Source: an uncultured Burkholderiales bacterium (GTDB lineage Bacteria > Pseudomonadota > Gammaproteobacteria > Burkholderiales > Burkholderiaceae_E). Taken from it: 24,358 nt of DNA. Every line of letters starts with the position of its first letter. Position 1 is the first letter of the stretch. Made by a program: the position numbers and the translations under genes. The notes beneath the pieces were generated by a model that saw nothing but the letters and a program-made list of their open reading frames with translations, had not been told where the DNA came from and did not search any database. The stretch spans positions 1 to 24,358 of the forward strand of contig CAIUGQ010000307.1 in the NCBI GenBank assembly GCA_903898725.1, in the 5' to 3' direction. Below are positions 6,201 to 13,627 of this stretch, one piece after another.

Positions 6201-7040
6201 TCACGGCTCGCCGGTGTCCGGCGGCACGCCGCGCGGCCCCGGCCCGTCATAGGTCGGCAGCAGCCGTCTCGGCAGCGGCCCCTTGTTCCGCCCGCCCTGC
6301 TGCGTCTGCTCCCACGCATGCGCCAGGATGCCCACCGAGCGCGACAGGCAGAACAGGCCGCGTGCCAGCGGCGCCGCGAAGCCGAGCTCGGCATGCACGA
6401 CCGCGGTCGCGCCGTCGATGTTGAGCGGCACACGCCGCCCGCCGCGGCCGGCGGCGATCGCGTCCTCGATCGCACGCGCGATCGCGGCGAAGCGCCCGGA
6501 CACCTCGCCGCGGGCGGCGGCCTCGTCCACCAGCGCGAGCAGCCGCGGCGCGCGCGGGTCCACCGGATGGAAGCGATGGCCGAAGCCCGGCACCGCCTTG
6601 CCGTGCGCGCTCACCTGCGCGGCGAGCGCGTCGCGGACCGCGTCGGCCATCGCGGCACCGGCGTCGAGTCGCGCGGCCACCGACGTGTAGAGCTCGACCG
6701 CCTGCTCGCCGGCCCCGCCGTGCACGTCGCCGAGCACGTTCACCGCCGAGCCGATCGCGCCGTTCAGGCCGACGCCGCAGGTCGCGGCCATCCGTGCGAT
6801 CGCGATGCTCGGTGCCTGCGGCCCATGATCGACGCCGGCCACCATGGCCGCCTCCAGCAGCGCGGCCTGCGCGGGCGTGGGCAGTTCGCCGCGCGTCATC
6901 AGCCAGATCATCTGCACGAGGCCGACCCGTCCGGTCAGGTCCTCGATCGCGTAGCCACGGAACCTGAGGGTGCCGGGTGCCATGTCGATGATCGAGGTGC
7001 GCCACCAGTCGCTCGCCTCGCTCGCCTCGCTCTGCGTCAT
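6201..7040 (-). CDS. Short citrate-synthase-family enzyme, citryl-CoA-lyase-like
   Basis: 279 residues, much shorter than citrate synthase (about 430). The catalytic residues are all present: His107 in GDVHGGAGE (His264 of pig citrate synthase), His155 in PGFGHRFHP (His320), and Asp209 in LNIDGATA (Asp375). Short members with this core are described as citryl-CoA lyases, which cleave an acyl-CoA ester to acetyl-CoA and a keto acid. Synthesis in the other direction is also chemically possible. The start at 7040 overlaps the stop of the upstream CoA-transferase gene as ATGA, so translation is probably coupled. Together they suggest CoA activation followed by retro-aldol-type cleavage of a citrate-like acid. 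The product of the reaction is inference; the fold is secure. Confidence 0.82.
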   Translation of the reverse strand: MTQSEASEASDWWRTSIIDMAPGTLRFRGYAIEDLTGRVGLVQMIWLMTRGELPTPAQAALLEAAMVAGVDHGPQAPSIAIARMAATCGVGLNGAIGSAVNVLGDVHGGAGEQAVELYTSVAARLDAGAAMADAVRDALAAQVSAHGKAVPGFGHRFHPVDPRAPRLLALVDEAAARGEVSGRFAAIARAIEDAIAAGRGGRRVPLNIDGATAVVHAELGFAAPLARGLFCLSRSVGILAHAWEQTQQGGRNKGPLPRRLLPTYDGPGPRGVPPDTGEP

Positions 7041-8236
7041 ACCGCCTTCTCCGTCCTGAGCGCGGCGACGTCCGCCGCCGAGTAGCCGAGCTCCGCGAGG
7101 ATCGCCTCGGTGTGCTCGCCCAGCCGCGGCGGCGGCGTGCTCACCGCCGGGCGCTCGCCGTCGAGCTCGAAGCCGGTCCGCAGGATGCGCACCTCGCGCC
7201 CCACGCCGGGCACATCCTCGAATCGCGAGCTCAGGTCACGCCCGGCGAGCTGCGGCTGCGCGAGCGCCTGGGGCACGGTCCAGACCGGGCCGGCGGGCAC
7301 GCCCGCGGCGACCAGCGCATGCCACCAGTGCTCGGTGCTGCCCGCGGCGAGCGCTCCCTCGATCTCGGCCGCGAGTGCCTGCCGGTGCTGCAGCCGGGCC
7401 TGGCGCTCGGCGAAGCGCGGATCGGTCGCGAGCGCGGGCCGACCGATCACGTCACACAGCGCCTCGAACTGTTCCTGCTTGTTCGCCGCGACGTTGAGCA
7501 GGCCGTCGGCGGTGCGGAACGCGCCCGACGGGCTCGCGGTCACGTTGTCGTTGCCCATCGGCTGCGGGGCGCGGCCGGCGACCAGCCAGTTCGACACCGC
7601 CCAGCCCATCGTCGCCATCGCCGACTCGAGCATCGACACGTCGATGAAGCGCCCGCCGACGCGGTCGCGCTCGGCCAGCGCGGCGCACACCGCCATCGCC
7701 GCCGTCAGGCCGCCGATGGTGTCGGCCACCGGATAGCCGACCCGGTACGGCGCGGTCTCGGGGGCGCCGGTGATGCTCATCATTCCGGACATGCCCTGCA
7801 CGATCTGGTCGTAGGCGGGCGCATCGCGCAGCGGACCGTCCTGGCCGAAGCCGGAGATCGCGCAGTACACGAGCGCCGGATTGTGCGCGCGCAGCGCCTC
7901 GTGGCCGAGACCGAGGCGGTCCATCACGCCGGGCCGGAAGTTCTCCACCAGCACCTGCGCACCGGCGACCAGCCGATGGAACACCTCGCGACCGCGCGGA
8001 TGCTTGAGATCGACGGTGATCGAGCGCTTGCCGGCGTTCTGCGCGAGGAAGGACACGCCCATGCCGCGCCGGTTCAGCTCGGCATCGGCGCCGAGCTGGC
8101 GCGCGAGGTCGCCGCCGGCCGGGGTCTCGACCTTGATCACTTCGGCGCCGAGGTGCGCGAGCTGATGGCAGCAGAACGGACCGGCGAGCACGTTCGTCAG
8201 GTCCAGCACTCGGATGCCGGCGAGCGGCGTAGGCAT
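7037..8236 (-). CDS. Family III CoA-transferase (CaiB/BaiF type)
   Basis: 399 residues. N-terminal LAGIRVLDLTNVLAGPFC (5-22) and LGAEVIKVE (29-37) are the family opening. NAGKRSITVDLKHPRG (67-82) and VLVENFRPG (95-103) follow. YDQIVQGMSG (142-151) carries the catalytic Asp143 that forms the anhydride with the acyl group. The C-terminal GRFIDVSMLES and LGEHTEAILAELGY blocks complete the family. These enzymes move CoA between carboxylic acids in the cytoplasm as interlocked dimers. The ATG at 8236 is preceded by GGGAGA 7 nt upstream, so I use it rather than any upstream in-frame start. It is the first gene of a two-gene unit with the citryl-CoA-lyase-like gene. Donor and acceptor acids are not readable. 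Confidence 0.9.
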   Translation of the reverse strand: MPTPLAGIRVLDLTNVLAGPFCCHQLAHLGAEVIKVETPAGGDLARQLGADAELNRRGMGVSFLAQNAGKRSITVDLKHPRGREVFHRLVAGAQVLVENFRPGVMDRLGLGHEALRAHNPALVYCAISGFGQDGPLRDAPAYDQIVQGMSGMMSITGAPETAPYRVGYPVADTIGGLTAAMAVCAALAERDRVGGRFIDVSMLESAMATMGWAVSNWLVAGRAPQPMGNDNVTASPSGAFRTADGLLNVAANKQEQFEALCDVIGRPALATDPRFAERQARLQHRQALAAEIEGALAAGSTEHWWHALVAAGVPAGPVWTVPQALAQPQLAGRDLSSRFEDVPGVGREVRILRTGFELDGERPAVSTPPPRLGEHTEAILAELGYSAADVAALRTEKAV

Positions 8237-8338
8237 GCACGGTCTCCCGCGGGGCGAAACACGATGGTATCGCGCAAGATGCCGCGAATGCCCCCGCGCG
8301 CTTGCCCGGCGGGCGCCCGCGTGCGAGCCTGCGCGCCC

Positions 8339-9229
8339 ATGTCCGCACGAACGATCCCGCCCCGCGCCCTCGCCCTGCTCGTGCTGCTCACGCTGGTGTG
8401 GGGCACCAACTGGCCGCTGTTCGCGGTCGCGGTGCGCGAGGTCTCGGTCTGGACCTTCCGTGCGATCACGCTGACGGTGGCCGGGGTCGCGCTGCTCGCG
8501 ATCGCGCGGGCCCGCGGCCAGACGCTCGCGATCCCGCGACGCCACTGGCGCACGATCGGCGTGGCGACCTTCTTCTACCTGTTCATCTGGAACATCGCGA
8601 GCACCTACTCGGCGATCCTCGTGCCCTCGGGGCAGGCCGCGGTGCTCGGGTTCACGATGCCGCTGTGGTCGGCGCTGATCTCGTGGGCGGTGCTCGGCCA
8701 GCGGCTGACCGGTCGGCTGCTGCTCGCGGTGGCGCTCGGCGGCACCGCGGTCGCGCTGCTGATGGTGCCGAGCTTCGCGGCCTACTCGAACGCGCCGCTC
8801 GGGCTGGCCGCAGGCCTGCTCTCGGGCATCGGCTGGGCGATCGGCACGCTGATCCTCAAGCGCAGCGACGTCGACGTGCCGGCGACGGTGCTCACCGGCT
8901 GGCAGCTCCTCGTCACCGCGGTGCCGATCGCCGTGGGCGCGCTGATCCTCGGCGATCACCAGTGGTTCGTGCCGTCGTGGACCTCGATCGCGGTGTTCGC
9001 CTGGATCGCCCTGATCCCGATGAGCATCGGCAACGTCGCCTGGTTCGCGATCGTCGGGCTGCTGCCGGCGAACATAGCGGGCCTGTCCTCGATCATGGTG
9101 CCGGTCGTTGCGATGATCTCGGGCGCGATCGTGCACGGCGAGCCGCTCGGCGTGCTGCAGTGGCTCGCGATCGCCTGCTGTGTGGCGGCGCTCTCTCTGG
9201 CGCTGATCAAGCCGGCGGCGGAGCGCTGA
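8339..9229 (+). CDS. EamA/DMT-family transporter
   Basis: 296 residues made of about ten hydrophobic segments in two repeated EamA halves. The opening LLVLLTLVWGTNWPLFAVAVREVS and the mid-protein GQAAVLGFTMPLWSALISWAVLGQRL are classical for the drug/metabolite transporter superfamily (YdcZ/RhaT/RarD relatives). The second half has MVPVVAMISGAIVHGEPLGVLQWLAIACCVAALSLAL. Inner-membrane exporters or importers of small metabolites; the substrate is unknown. The start at 8339 lies directly before the first membrane segment. The gene is divergent from the CoA-transferase with 102 bp between, so it may be controlled together with that pair, but nothing in sequence proves it. Confidence 0.87.
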   Translation: MSARTIPPRALALLVLLTLVWGTNWPLFAVAVREVSVWTFRAITLTVAGVALLAIARARGQTLAIPRRHWRTIGVATFFYLFIWNIASTYSAILVPSGQAAVLGFTMPLWSALISWAVLGQRLTGRLLLAVALGGTAVALLMVPSFAAYSNAPLGLAAGLLSGIGWAIGTLILKRSDVDVPATVLTGWQLLVTAVPIAVGALILGDHQWFVPSWTSIAVFAWIALIPMSIGNVAWFAIVGLLPANIAGLSSIMVPVVAMISGAIVHGEPLGVLQWLAIACCVAALSLALIKPAAER

Positions 9230-9244
9230 GCCGGGCCCCCCGGC
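9230..9244 (+). terminator. Short hairpin after the EamA gene
   Basis: GCCGGG (9230-9235) and CCCGGC (9239-9244) form a 6-bp stem with a 3-nt loop immediately after the stop codon. It is weak and lacks a U-tract. Confidence 0.3.
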
Positions 9245-9261
9245 GACGCTCGCGGCGCGGC

Positions 9262-9336
9262 GCGGACGGCGGACGGCGGACGGCAACGGCCGAAGACCGA
9301 TCGCGAACCGCAGACCGCGGACCGCGGACCGCGGAC
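9262..9336. repeat. Two 7-bp tandem arrays sharing a GCGGAC core
   Basis: GCGGACG occurs three times in tandem (9262-9282) followed by a degenerate fourth. After 20 bp, CGCGGAC occurs three times (9316-9336) preceded by CGCAGAC (9309-9315). Both have a 7-bp period. They fill the gap between the EamA gene and the cobalamin riboswitch, a region that should also contain the btu promoter. Confidence 0.7.
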
Positions 9337-9369
9337 CGCCAGCTTCGCCGGGCCCGCTCCCCGGTGGTA

Positions 9370-9592
9370 CCCTCACCTCCGTTGGTGCCTGGCCGCCGCC
9401 TCGTCGGCGTCCGGGGTAAACGGGAAGCAGGAAGGTGTCGCCGCGCCGCGGCATGCCCAACCTGCGCTGCCCCCGCAACGGTAAGCGGACGGAGTGCGAA
9501 CCTGCACCCCCGCTCGTGCACGCTGCCACTGGAGGTCCGCCTCCGGGAAGGCCGCACGGGTCGTTCCGCCAGCCCGGATACCGGCCAACGGG
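9370..9592 (+). promoter_or_regulatory. Adenosylcobalamin (B12) riboswitch
   Basis: The conserved cobalamin-riboswitch elements appear in order: TTGGTGCCTG (9382-9391), GGGGTAAACGGGAA near 9413-9426 with CAGGAAGGTG after it, the B12 box CCCCCGCAACGGTAAGC (9470-9486), GCTGCCACTGG (9522-9532), CCGGGAAGGC (9543-9552) and AGCCCGGATACCGGCC (9571-9586). The element directly precedes a BtuB-like receptor and B12 ABC transporter genes, its usual targets. Bound cobalamin should reduce expression. The likely expression platform is the 9593-9675 stretch, which has a GTCAGC/GCTGGC hairpin (9630-9647, one G-U pair) and the Shine-Dalgarno GGAG (9661-9664) within CTCCGGAG. I infer translational control because there is no U-tract, but that is not certain. 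Exact ends are estimates. Confidence 0.95.
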
Positions 9593-9675
9593 TGGTGCGC
9601 GACGCAAGTCGCCGTGCCGTATTGCGCGGGTCAGCGGGGAAGCTGGCGCGCGCGAGCTCCGGAGAAAGTTCCGTC

Positions 9676-11613
9676 ATGACCGTCCCGAACAGCCGCGGCC
9701 GTCGGCGTGCCCTGCGCACGCCCGCCCGGCGAACCCGCTTCGCCCCCTCGATCCCGTCCCCCGCCCTCCCGACCCGTGCCATGCCGGCGCTCGTCCTGGG
9801 CCTGGCCCTCGCCTCGTCCGGCGCGCAGGCGCAGACGACGCCTCCGGTCGCCGGCCCGCTCGATGCGGTCACCGTCACCGCCACCCGCTCGCCCTCGCGC
9901 GTGTCCGAGGCGGTCGCGGAGGTGACGGTCGTGGAGCGCGACGAGATCGAGCGCGCCACCGGGCACACCCTGTCCGAGCTGCTCGCCCGCCAGCCGGGGC
10001 TGCAGGTCACCTCCAACGGCGGTCTGGGCAAGATCTCGGGCATCTCGATCCGCGGCCTGGAGCCGCGTCACACGCTGCTGCTGGTCGATGGCGTGCGGCT
10101 GGGCTCGGCCACGGTCGGCACCCCCTCGTTCGACAACCTGCCGCTCGCGCTGGTCGACCGCATCGAGATCGTGCGCGGTCCGATGTCCTCGCTCTACGGC
10201 AGCGACGCGGTCGGCGGCGTGGTGCAGGTCTTCACGCGACGCGCACAGCCGGGCCTGGTGCCGAACGCCTTCGCCACCGTGGGCACGAACCGCTACGCGC
10301 AGCTCGGCGGCGGACTCGCCTTCGGCAGCGGCGCCTTCGACGGTGCGGTGCAGCTCGTGCACACCGGCACCAGCGGCTTCTCGGCGACGAACTCGCGTGC
10401 ACGCTTCGGCGCCTACAACCCCGATGCCGACGGCTTCAACCAGAACGCCGGCAACTTCAGGCTCGGCTGGCAGCTCTCCCCCGACTGGCGCATCGACGCG
10501 ATGGCGCTGGAGTCGCAGGGCACGACCCGCTACGACGACGGCCCCGGTGTCGATGCCCGCGCGAAGCTGAAGAACTCGGTGCAGTCGCTGCAGGCGAGCG
10601 GCCGGCTCGCGCCGTCGTGGACGACGCGCGCCACGCTCGCACGCTCGGCCGACGTGTACGACACGCTGTCGAGCGCCAGCCCGTTCACGCCGCTGGGCGC
10701 CACCAAGACCGATCAGACCCAGCTCGCCTGGGAGAACCTGTTCGCGACGCCCGCCGGCACGCTGCTGGCGCTGGTGGAACGGCTCGAGCAGACGGTCTCG
10801 CGTCCCGGCCAGCCGTACAGCGTCGGCGACCGCACGATCGATGCGGCGGCTCTCGGGCTGACCGGCGAGTCCGGCCGCAGCGCCTGGCAGGCGGGCCTGC
10901 GCCACGACTCGAACTCGCAGTTCGGCGGACAGACCACCGGCCGCATCGGCTACGGCTTCGCGCTGACGCCGGCCTGGCGGCTCGGCGGCTCGTACGGCAC
11001 GAGCTTCGTCGCGCCGAGCTTCAACCAGCTCTACTTCCCCGGCTTCGGCAGCCCGAACCTGCAGCCCGAGGAAGGCAAGCACGGCGAGGTCAGCCTGCGC
11101 TGGACCTCCGGCAACCAGTCGCTGCGCACCGCGTGGGTCGACAACCGGATCCGCGGCTACATCGCCTCGGGGCCGCTGCCGACCAACGTGCCGAGCACGC
11201 GGATCGACGGCCTGGTGACCTCCTGGGAAGGCCGCTGGACGAGCCTCGTGGCCGGCGCCTCGTACGAGCACCTCGATCCGCGCAACACCACGCCGGGCGC
11301 GAACTACGACAAGCAGCTGATCCGCCGCGCGAAGGATGCGTTCCGGGCACAGGCCGACTGGCTGTTCGGCGAATACTCGGTCGGCGGCACGGTCTCGGCG
11401 TTCTCGGGTCGCTACGAGGACGCGGCCAACACGCTGAAGATGGGCGGCTTCACGACGCTGGACCTGCGGGCCGACTGGCGCTACGACCGGGCGTGGACGG
11501 TGGGCCTGCGGGTCAACAACCTGACCGGCAAGGCCTACGAGACCGCGTACGGCTTCAACCAGCCGGGCCGCGAGACCTACGTGACGCTGCGCTGGTCGCC
11601 GCCGGCGAAATGA
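9676..11613 (+). CDS. btuB: TonB-dependent outer-membrane cobalamin receptor
   Basis: 645 residues if started at 9676. A long Arg-rich n-region precedes a signal peptide core LVLGLALASSGAQA. An alternative ATG at 9781 would start right at that core. A TonB-box-like segment DAVTVTATRS is followed by the plug domain (about 65-175 of the mature part) with LSELLARQPGLQV, ISIRGLEPRHTLLLVDGVRLG and IEIVRGPMSSLYGSDAVGGVVQVFT. The rest is a 22-strand barrel with alternating aromatic strands, ending in RETYVTLRWSPPAK. The plug and IRG/DGVR motifs match BtuB. The riboswitch and the btuFCD genes fix the ligand as a corrinoid. GGAG lies 11 nt before the ATG at 9676. The usual final Phe of outer-membrane proteins is absent; the last strand is followed by SPPAK. 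The gene overlaps btuF by ATGA. Confidence 0.93.
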   Translation: MTVPNSRGRRRALRTPARRTRFAPSIPSPALPTRAMPALVLGLALASSGAQAQTTPPVAGPLDAVTVTATRSPSRVSEAVAEVTVVERDEIERATGHTLSELLARQPGLQVTSNGGLGKISGISIRGLEPRHTLLLVDGVRLGSATVGTPSFDNLPLALVDRIEIVRGPMSSLYGSDAVGGVVQVFTRRAQPGLVPNAFATVGTNRYAQLGGGLAFGSGAFDGAVQLVHTGTSGFSATNSRARFGAYNPDADGFNQNAGNFRLGWQLSPDWRIDAMALESQGTTRYDDGPGVDARAKLKNSVQSLQASGRLAPSWTTRATLARSADVYDTLSSASPFTPLGATKTDQTQLAWENLFATPAGTLLALVERLEQTVSRPGQPYSVGDRTIDAAALGLTGESGRSAWQAGLRHDSNSQFGGQTTGRIGYGFALTPAWRLGGSYGTSFVAPSFNQLYFPGFGSPNLQPEEGKHGEVSLRWTSGNQSLRTAWVDNRIRGYIASGPLPTNVPSTRIDGLVTSWEGRWTSLVAGASYEHLDPRNTTPGANYDKQLIRRAKDAFRAQADWLFGEYSVGGTVSAFSGRYEDAANTLKMGGFTTLDLRADWRYDRAWTVGLRVNNLTGKAYETAYGFNQPGRETYVTLRWSPPAK

Positions 11614-12650
11614 GCGGCGCGCCGACCCGCGCGATCGCGTGCGCCTGCCGCCGCGGTGTGGCGCGCACGCTGCGGGTCGGTGTTCGGGTCGGTGTTCGGG
11701 TCGGTGTGCTGCTCGGCGTGCTGCTCGGACCGGCCGGGGGGATGCTCGAAGCGCACGCGGCCGCCCCCGCGGCCGCGTCGTCCGCGCTCGCACAGGGCCC
11801 CGGGGGCTCCGTCACCGGGGCGTCCACCACGGGGACCGCGATCCTGCTCGTCGACGACCGCGGCCGTCGCATCGAACTGCCGGCGCCGGCGCGGCGCATC
11901 GTCTCGCTGCTGCCCTCGCTGACGGAGACGGTGTGTGCGCTCGACGCCTGCGACCGGCTGGTCGGCGTGGACCGCTCCTCGAACTGGCCGGCGTCGATCG
12001 CGGCGCTGCCGCGGCTCGGCGGTCTGGAGGACACCCAGATCGAGCGCCTCGTCGCGCTGCGCCCGGACCTCGTGCTCGCGGCCTCGTCGTCGCGCGCGAT
12101 CGAGCGGCTCGAGTCGCTCGGCATCCGCGTGCTCGCGCTCGAGCCCAAGGGCTTCGCCGACACGCGCCGGGTGCTGCGCACGGTCGCGCAGGCGCTCGGG
12201 CGACCCGAGGACGGCGAGGCACTGTGGATGCGCATCGATGCGCGGATCGCGGCGGCCGCGGCCCGCGTGCCGGTCTCGGCGCGGGGGCTGCGCAGCTACT
12301 TCGAGGTCTCGGAGACGCCGCATGCGGCGAGCGAGGGCTCCTTCGTCGGCGAGACGCTCGCGCGGCTCGGGCTGCGCAACGTGGTGCCGGCCTCGCTCGG
12401 CCCGTTCCCGCAGCTCAACCCCGAGTTCGTCGTGCGCGCGGCGCCCGAGCTCGTGTTCGGCTCGGCGCGCGCCGTCGCGGCGATGCCCGCGCGTCCCGGC
12501 TGGGCGGCGCTGCCCGCACTGCGCGAGCGGCGGGCGTGCGCGCTCGAGCCTGCGGGCTACGAGGCCATCGTGCGGCCCGGTCCGCGGCTGGGCGAGGCCG
12601 CCGAGATCCTCGCCGACTGCCTGATCGCGCTCGAGGCGAGGCGGCCATGA
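11610..12650 (+). CDS. btuF: Periplasmic cobalamin-binding protein
   Basis: 346 residues. An N-terminal region (1-50) has a run of Val/Gly/Leu ending LEAHA-AAP, a signal peptide. The mature part begins near LLVDDRGRRIELPAPARRIVSLLPSLTETVCALDACDRLVGVDRSSNWP, the classic class III binding-protein opening of the BtuF/FepB group. The C-lobe has LNPEFVVRAAPELVFG and RPGPRLGEAAEIL. BtuF carries B12 from BtuB to BtuCD. The protein is longer than E. coli BtuF mainly because of an Ala/Gly/Ser-rich linker after the signal (about 51-75). ATGA overlaps at both ends couple it to btuB and btuC. Confidence 0.9.
   Translation: MSGAPTRAIACACRRGVARTLRVGVRVGVRVGVLLGVLLGPAGGMLEAHAAAPAAASSALAQGPGGSVTGASTTGTAILLVDDRGRRIELPAPARRIVSLLPSLTETVCALDACDRLVGVDRSSNWPASIAALPRLGGLEDTQIERLVALRPDLVLAASSSRAIERLESLGIRVLALEPKGFADTRRVLRTVAQALGRPEDGEALWMRIDARIAAAAARVPVSARGLRSYFEVSETPHAASEGSFVGETLARLGLRNVVPASLGPFPQLNPEFVVRAAPELVFGSARAVAAMPARPGWAALPALRERRACALEPAGYEAIVRPGPRLGEAAEILADCLIALEARRP
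11673..11728 (+). repeat. 12-bp tandem repeats inside the btuF signal peptide
   Basis: CGGGTCGGTGTT occurs three times in tandem (11673-11708, the last ending GTG), encoding RVGV three times. It is followed by two copies of CTGCTCGGCGTG-like units encoding LLGV and LLG. The repeats build the hydrophobic core, and the unit length keeps the frame. Confidence 0.7.
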
Positions 12651-13627
12651 CCCCGGTGCGACTCGCCGCTGCGCTCCTCGTCGCCGCGGTCGCGATCGGC
12701 GCAGCCGGTCTCGCCGCGGGCGGCGACGGCTGGTCGTTCGCCTGGGGCGAGGACTGGCCGCTGCTCGCCGGCATCCGCGCGCCGCGCACGATCGGAGCCT
12801 TCCTGGCGGGTGCCTGCCTCGGCCTGTCGGGTGCGATCGCGCAAGGCCTGTTCCGCAACCCGCTGGCCGACCCGTACCTGCTCGGATCGGCCGCGGGCGC
12901 GGGCCTGGCGGTGACGCTGGTGGTCGCCGCGGGCGGTCTCGCGGGGGCGGCGCCGCTGCTGGCCGGGGCCGACGTGCTGCTGCGCGTCGGGCTGGTGGGT
13001 GCGGCCTTCTGCGGCGCGCTCGGCGGCGTCGCCGCTACGCTCGCGCTGGCCGGCGGCACGGCGCGCCCGACGGTGCTGCTGCTGTCGGGCGTGGTGGTCG
13101 GGGTGATCGCCGCGGCGCTCTCGGACCTGCTGACCCTGCTCGCCCCCGAGGCGCTGCGCGGCCGGCAGGCCTTCATGCTCGGCACCACCTCGTTCCTCGG
13201 CTGGACCGGCGTCGCGCTGCTGGCCGCGGCGCTCGCCGCCTGCCTGCCGGTGGCGATCCGCACGGCCCGCGCGCTCGATGCGCTGGTGCTCGGCGAATCG
13301 GCGGCCGCCAGCCTCGGTCTGGACCTGCCGCGGCTGCGCCTGCTGCTGGTGGCCACGATGGCGCTGGCCACCGGCACCGCGGTCGCGCAGGTCGGCCTGG
13401 TCGGCTTCGTCGGGCTGGCCGCGCCGCACCTGGTGCGCCGGGCGGTGGTGGTCACGCACGGCCGGCTGCTGGCGCTGTCGGCGCTCGCCGGCGGCGTGCT
13501 GCTCGCCGGCGCGGACGTCGCCGCCCGCAGCGTGATCGCGCCGCGCGAGCTGCCGGTGGGCCTGCTGACCGCGGTGCTGGGCGGCGCCTACCTGCTCGTG
13601 CTGCTTCGCCGGCGGAGCACCCCATGA
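12647..13627 (+). CDS. btuC: Cobalamin ABC transporter permease (FecCD family)
   Basis: 326 residues of mostly hydrophobic sequence, about ten membrane helices. Diagnostic stretches are RAPRTIGAFLAGACLGLSGAIAQGLFRNPLADPYLLGSAAGAG (residues 45-87), the coupling-helix region ALDALVLGESAAASLGLD (near 209-226), and the C-terminal VGLVGFVGLAAPHLVRR followed by RELPVGLLTAVLGGAYLLVLL. All are hallmarks of the FecCD/BtuC permeases that form dimers in the inner membrane. Family members serve siderophores too; the operon and riboswitch indicate B12. The start codon overlaps the btuF stop (ATGA at 12647), and the stop overlaps btuD. Confidence 0.93.
   Translation: MTPVRLAAALLVAAVAIGAAGLAAGGDGWSFAWGEDWPLLAGIRAPRTIGAFLAGACLGLSGAIAQGLFRNPLADPYLLGSAAGAGLAVTLVVAAGGLAGAAPLLAGADVLLRVGLVGAAFCGALGGVAATLALAGGTARPTVLLLSGVVVGVIAAALSDLLTLLAPEALRGRQAFMLGTTSFLGWTGVALLAAALAACLPVAIRTARALDALVLGESAAASLGLDLPRLRLLLVATMALATGTAVAQVGLVGFVGLAAPHLVRRAVVVTHGRLLALSALAGGVLLAGADVAARSVIAPRELPVGLLTAVLGGAYLLVLLRRRSTP

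Noticed and set aside
8302..9675. Upstream extension of the btuB frame to 8302
   Set aside because: It is antisense-free but out of frame with the EamA gene and runs through the riboswitch. It has no homology, and the signal peptide marks the start near 9676 or 9781.
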